Assembly: GCF_026239695.1 (NCBI RefSeq)
Contig: NZ_JAPIVS010000001.1
Location: forward strand, 806,001-870,000
Direction of reading: 5' to 3'
Source of the DNA: Pedobacter sp. MC2016-15
Lineage (GTDB): Bacteria; Bacteroidota; Bacteroidia; Sphingobacteriales; Sphingobacteriaceae
DNA length: 64,000 nucleotides
The translations under genes were made by a program, and so were the position numbers. The notes under the pieces were generated by a model. That model searched no databases, had not been told where the DNA came from, and was given only the letters and a program-made list of their open reading frames with translations. This document shows, one piece after another, positions 61,255 through 64,000 of this stretch. Every line of letters begins with the position of its first letter. Within the stretch, counting starts at the first letter, position 1.

Positions 61255-63003
61255 TTACTCTGCAATAGGAAGCAGGAAACAAAACCTGCTTCCTTCACCT
61301 ATAGCACTTTCCACCCAGATCTTGCCGCCTTCGGCAGTGATAAAATCTTTGGATATCGCGAGTCCAAGTCCCGAACCGGATTTGTTGTTCCCATCAGTGG
61401 GTACCTGGAAGTAGCGGTCGAATAACCGTTTCTGGTACTGCTCATCAATTCCTTTTCCAAAATCACGTACAGAAAACTCAATATTACTGCCTGACTGTAT
61501 AATCTGAATGATCACCTGGGATTTCGGGGCGCTGTAACGCAGGGCGTTCGACAAAAAGTTGACCATCACCCAGGCGGTCTTTTCGGTATCTACATTCACC
61601 TTCGGAAGATCATTCCTGCTGATCAGTTCCAGCTCAATGGATTTCTGCTCTGCCTGAAAACGCACGGTATCCATCGCGTAGATCGCAATTTTGCGGGGGT
61701 CAGATTTTACAAAGTTGAGCTGCAGGTTCCCTGTTTCTACCTGCGACAAGTCCAGCAGCTCCGTGGTGATCTTGAGCAGTCGGCCACAGTCTTCCTTGAT
61801 GTGCTGTACGAGTTCCTTCTGTTCGGAGTTCATCCCTCCTACACGTGTATCATCCAGCAGCTTTAAACTCATTTTGATGGAAGAAATGGGTGTTTTCAGC
61901 TCATGCGAAACCGTGGCAATGAAGTTTGTTTTCGCTTCGTCCAGCTCTTTGTACTGGGTGATATTTTTTAACATAAAGACCTCTCCTGCTGTCTTCATTG
62001 CCCGTGCCAGGTCATGCTGGTCGTCGTACGAAGGGATCAGGATCTCCCGTCGCTCCAGCTGGAAGTAAGATTCCTTGCCGTCGGCATAGATCTTCATGGG
62101 TTTCTCGTTGCCGCTTTCCTGCAGGATCTGGTACAACAGGTCATTCTTTTTGACCAGCTCGGCAGTATTGGCACCAATTACATCTTTTTCATTCATGTTC
62201 AGCAGCTGCCCTGCCACCTGGTTTAAAAACAAGACTTCCTTTTGCTCATTGAGGCCAATAATCGCGTCCTGCATCTGTTCGATGATGGCTTCGATCCGCA
62301 GCTTCTCCGACTGGATTTTTGCGAGGTTGCTGTTTTCCCATTGATTGAGCTGTGACGTCATCGCATTGAACTCCCGTGCCAGCTCGGAAAACTCATCCGT
62401 ACCTTCAAAGTGCAGGTGCTGTTTGTAGTTTTTTCTGCTTACACCTTTGATGGCTTCAGAGAATTCTTTTAATGGATTAGCTACAAACCCAGGGAAGTTT
62501 ACACTGAATGAAAAGAGCACAATGAAACATAAAGAGGCCGCTGTCACGAGATAGGTAGCAGCCATCTCCACACCCTTTTGTGCCTGATCGTTCTTCCTCA
62601 CGATGGCGTTCATGTTGAGTTCATCAATAATTCTGAGCTGTAACTGCGCTTTTCGCAGCAGTTGTCTCTGCCTATCCGGATCAGCAGAGGTACTGGTCAT
62701 TTGGCTAAACACTTCCGCGAGTGTTCTCACGGCCTGCTGTTCACCTTTTTCAGTGATATTGGCTTCTTCCAGGCGTAGTTGTGCAGCAAATTTTGCCTTT
62801 GCTGAGGCTGATAAGGGCAGTTCGCTTTCATCGAGAATCGTTCGCATGCCGCGGGCAAATTTCAGGCTCTCATAGTTGTCTTTGAGGATAACTTTGGAGT
62901 TGACCGAAATCTTGTTCATGTAATACAGGGATATGGCCCCGAAGAAGATCACCACCACGAACAGGAATCCGAATCCGAGGCGTAATTTTGTTTTTATCTT
63001 CAT
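61255..63003 (-). CDS. HAMP-PAS sensor histidine kinase paired with split KdpD
   Basis: 582 residues: TM1 (about 10-28), periplasmic sensor (29-148), TM2 (about 150-168), HAMP (about 175-230), PAS (about 235-350), HisKA with His367 in FIATVSHELKTPISSIK, and HATPase with VNFLSNALRYS, DFGKGID and GSGLGLAIS. It starts eleven bases after the KdpD sensor stop, so the two are cotranscribed: KdpD lacks a kinase domain here and this protein probably supplies it in control of K+ uptake (Kdp). It is the PAS-containing paralogue of the kinase at 20769-22124. Confidence 0.9.
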   Translation of the reverse strand: MKIKTKLRLGFGFLFVVVIFFGAISLYYMNKISVNSKVILKDNYESLKFARGMRTILDESELPLSASAKAKFAAQLRLEEANITEKGEQQAVRTLAEVFSQMTSTSADPDRQRQLLRKAQLQLRIIDELNMNAIVRKNDQAQKGVEMAATYLVTAASLCFIVLFSFSVNFPGFVANPLKEFSEAIKGVSRKNYKQHLHFEGTDEFSELAREFNAMTSQLNQWENSNLAKIQSEKLRIEAIIEQMQDAIIGLNEQKEVLFLNQVAGQLLNMNEKDVIGANTAELVKKNDLLYQILQESGNEKPMKIYADGKESYFQLERREILIPSYDDQHDLARAMKTAGEVFMLKNITQYKELDEAKTNFIATVSHELKTPISSIKMSLKLLDDTRVGGMNSEQKELVQHIKEDCGRLLKITTELLDLSQVETGNLQLNFVKSDPRKIAIYAMDTVRFQAEQKSIELELISRNDLPKVNVDTEKTAWVMVNFLSNALRYSAPKSQVIIQIIQSGSNIEFSVRDFGKGIDEQYQKRLFDRYFQVPTDGNNKSGSGLGLAISKDFITAEGGKIWVESAIGEGSRFCFLLPIAE

Positions 63004-63014
63004 GATTTTATGAT

Positions 63015-64000
63015 TTAAGAGAGGATAACCAGGTCTGTTTCTGTTTTGGATATACTTTTTAAAAGTTTGTTAAAGATGGCCGTTCGCATGATCACCTGGA
63101 AAAGATTGAGATGTGGCTTGCCGATACAAATGGTTGTAATTTCTTTCTCTGCTGCGATCCTTGTAATGGTTTCGGTTACGTCTTCAGATTTTACTTTGAG
63201 CACTTCTGCACCGAGCTCTGTGGCCAGCTTGAAATTATTGATGAGGTGACGCTGCAGGTCGAGCCTGATCTTGTCGCCCCCCTCATGGCTGCGCTGAACA
63301 TACAACACGATCCATGGCGAGCGGTAGTAGGAAGCCAGCCTTGCTGTTTTGCGGATGATGATCTTTGCCGTTTCATGATTGGTGGAGATACAAGCCAGAA
63401 ATTTTTCAGGACGCAGTTTGATCTGCTTGGGGACTTCCACACTGATCTTTCTTTCGAGGTGATGCGCTACTTCCTTGAGGGCCAGCTCACGCAGCTGCAG
63501 GATTCTTTCCGGCTGAAAAAAGTTATCAAGCGCACGCTGGATCTTTGTAGGGTCGTAGATTTTCCCCGCTTTTAGCCGGTCGATCAGATCATCGGCAGTT
63601 AAATCGATGTTGACGATCTCATCTGCAGCTTCCAGGATTTTATCGGGAATACGTTCCGTAATCGGGATACCGGTAATGGTTTCAATCTCCTCGTTCATAC
63701 TCTCCAGGTGCTGGATGTTGACGGCAGAGATGACACTGATTCCTGCATCCAGGATATCGGCCACATCCTGCCAGCGCTTTCCGTTTTTGCTGCCATCAAC
63801 ATTGGTATGCGCCAGCTCATCTACAATCACCACCTCGGGATGCAGGTTGAGGATAGCCTGCACATCCATTTCTTCAAGTTCTTTACCCTTGTAAAAGATT
63901 GTCCTTCTTTTGATTACAGGAATACCATCGAGCAGCGCATGTGTTTCTGCACGGTTATGGGTTTCGATATAGCCGATCTGGATATCGATACCGTTTTTTA
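63015..64000 (-). CDS. kdpD: KdpD N-terminal sensor protein (osmosensitive K+ sensing), cut by window edge
   Basis: The frame is open to the right edge; about 327 C-terminal residues are visible and the Walker A start lies outside. Seen: GIDIQIGYIETHNRAETHAL, Walker-B-like VVIVDELAHTN, the KdpD block RWQDVADILDAGI, SAVNIQHLESMN, and a universal-stress-type domain (FLACISTNHETAKIIIR to TTICIGKPHLNLFQVI) ending at TDLVILS. In E. coli these regions are fused to membrane and kinase domains; here the protein ends after the stress-protein domain and the kinase is a separate gene. It senses K+ and turgor in the cytoplasm. Confidence 0.92.
   Translation of the reverse strand, partial: KNGIDIQIGYIETHNRAETHALLDGIPVIKRRTIFYKGKELEEMDVQAILNLHPEVVIVDELAHTNVDGSKNGKRWQDVADILDAGISVISAVNIQHLESMNEEIETITGIPITERIPDKILEAADEIVNIDLTADDLIDRLKAGKIYDPTKIQRALDNFFQPERILQLRELALKEVAHHLERKISVEVPKQIKLRPEKFLACISTNHETAKIIIRKTARLASYYRSPWIVLYVQRSHEGGDKIRLDLQRHLINNFKLATELGAEVLKVKSEDVTETITRIAAEKEITTICIGKPHLNLFQVIMRTAIFNKLLKSISKTETDLVILS

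Overview
The window is a chromosomal segment from a Bacteroidetes bacterium, most like the Sphingobacteriaceae (Pedobacter-like). The evidence is three SusC/SusD outer-membrane pairs each preceded by an ECF sigma factor and a FecR-type anti-sigma protein, signal peptides ending in the 'MQVSAAT.AQ' style of this family, TAnnTTTG-type -7 promoter elements, and typical protein families (DUF5117/5118 metalloprotease, DUF6428, 3-keto-disaccharide hydrolase, split KdpD). The taxon is inferred from protein style only.

Layout, left to right. 1-391 is the end of a pectin-type acetylesterase. 396-4154 is a divergent unit: ECF sigma plus a membrane TonB-C-like protein on the minus strand, and a secreted VWA-domain protein on the plus strand; both partner proteins carry short motifs resembling the plug of SusC receptors. 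4171-5325 is a membrane acyltransferase holding a perfect 18-bp inverted repeat inside its coding sequence. 5408-16228 is a minus-strand uptake locus (sigma, FecR, SusC, SusD, metal-dependent amidohydrolase, RraA-like protein, AraC regulator, SDR) whose enzymes do not look like glycan-degrading enzymes. 16573-22949 is housekeeping or metabolic: Na+/H+ antiporter, glycosyltransferase, an isolated formimidoylglutamase, a HAMP histidine kinase and an esterase.

23189-31678 is an accessory region beginning right after a tRNA-Pro(TGG) gene. It holds an AAA ATPase fused to a nuclease-like C-terminus and preceded by two tandem, equally spaced dyads; two genes broken by in-frame stop codons (one a DUF1016/YhcG-type nuclease remnant); an aldo/keto reductase-AraC pair; GrpB; an arsenic operon (arsR, DUF6428, arsN, arsC) ending in a 60-codon scrap of the Acr3 arsenite pump; and a VOC gene flanked by 14-bp direct repeats.

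31788-42187 is a second sigma/FecR/SusC/SusD locus, with a zinc metalloprotease and a TlpA-like thioredoxin, suggesting proteins or peptides as cargo. 42454-46916 holds small redox enzymes and regulators: SDR, AraC, MDR dehydrogenase and a divergent Crp/Fnr-type regulator with Crp-like palindromes between them, and a RibD-type reductase. 46991-59577 is a third locus with an alpha-L-rhamnosidase (GH78), flanked by a 3-keto-disaccharide hydrolase-like lipoprotein and a PHP-like secreted protein; it probably serves rhamnose-containing glycosides. 59870-64000 holds an aspartate kinase with ACT domains and a split KdpD system: a KdpD sensor running off the right edge and a separate HAMP-PAS histidine kinase that is a close paralogue of the kinase at 20769-22124.

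In all three SusC loci a hairpin lies in the gap between fecR and susC. No rRNA, CRISPR array, intact insertion sequence or phage gene was seen.
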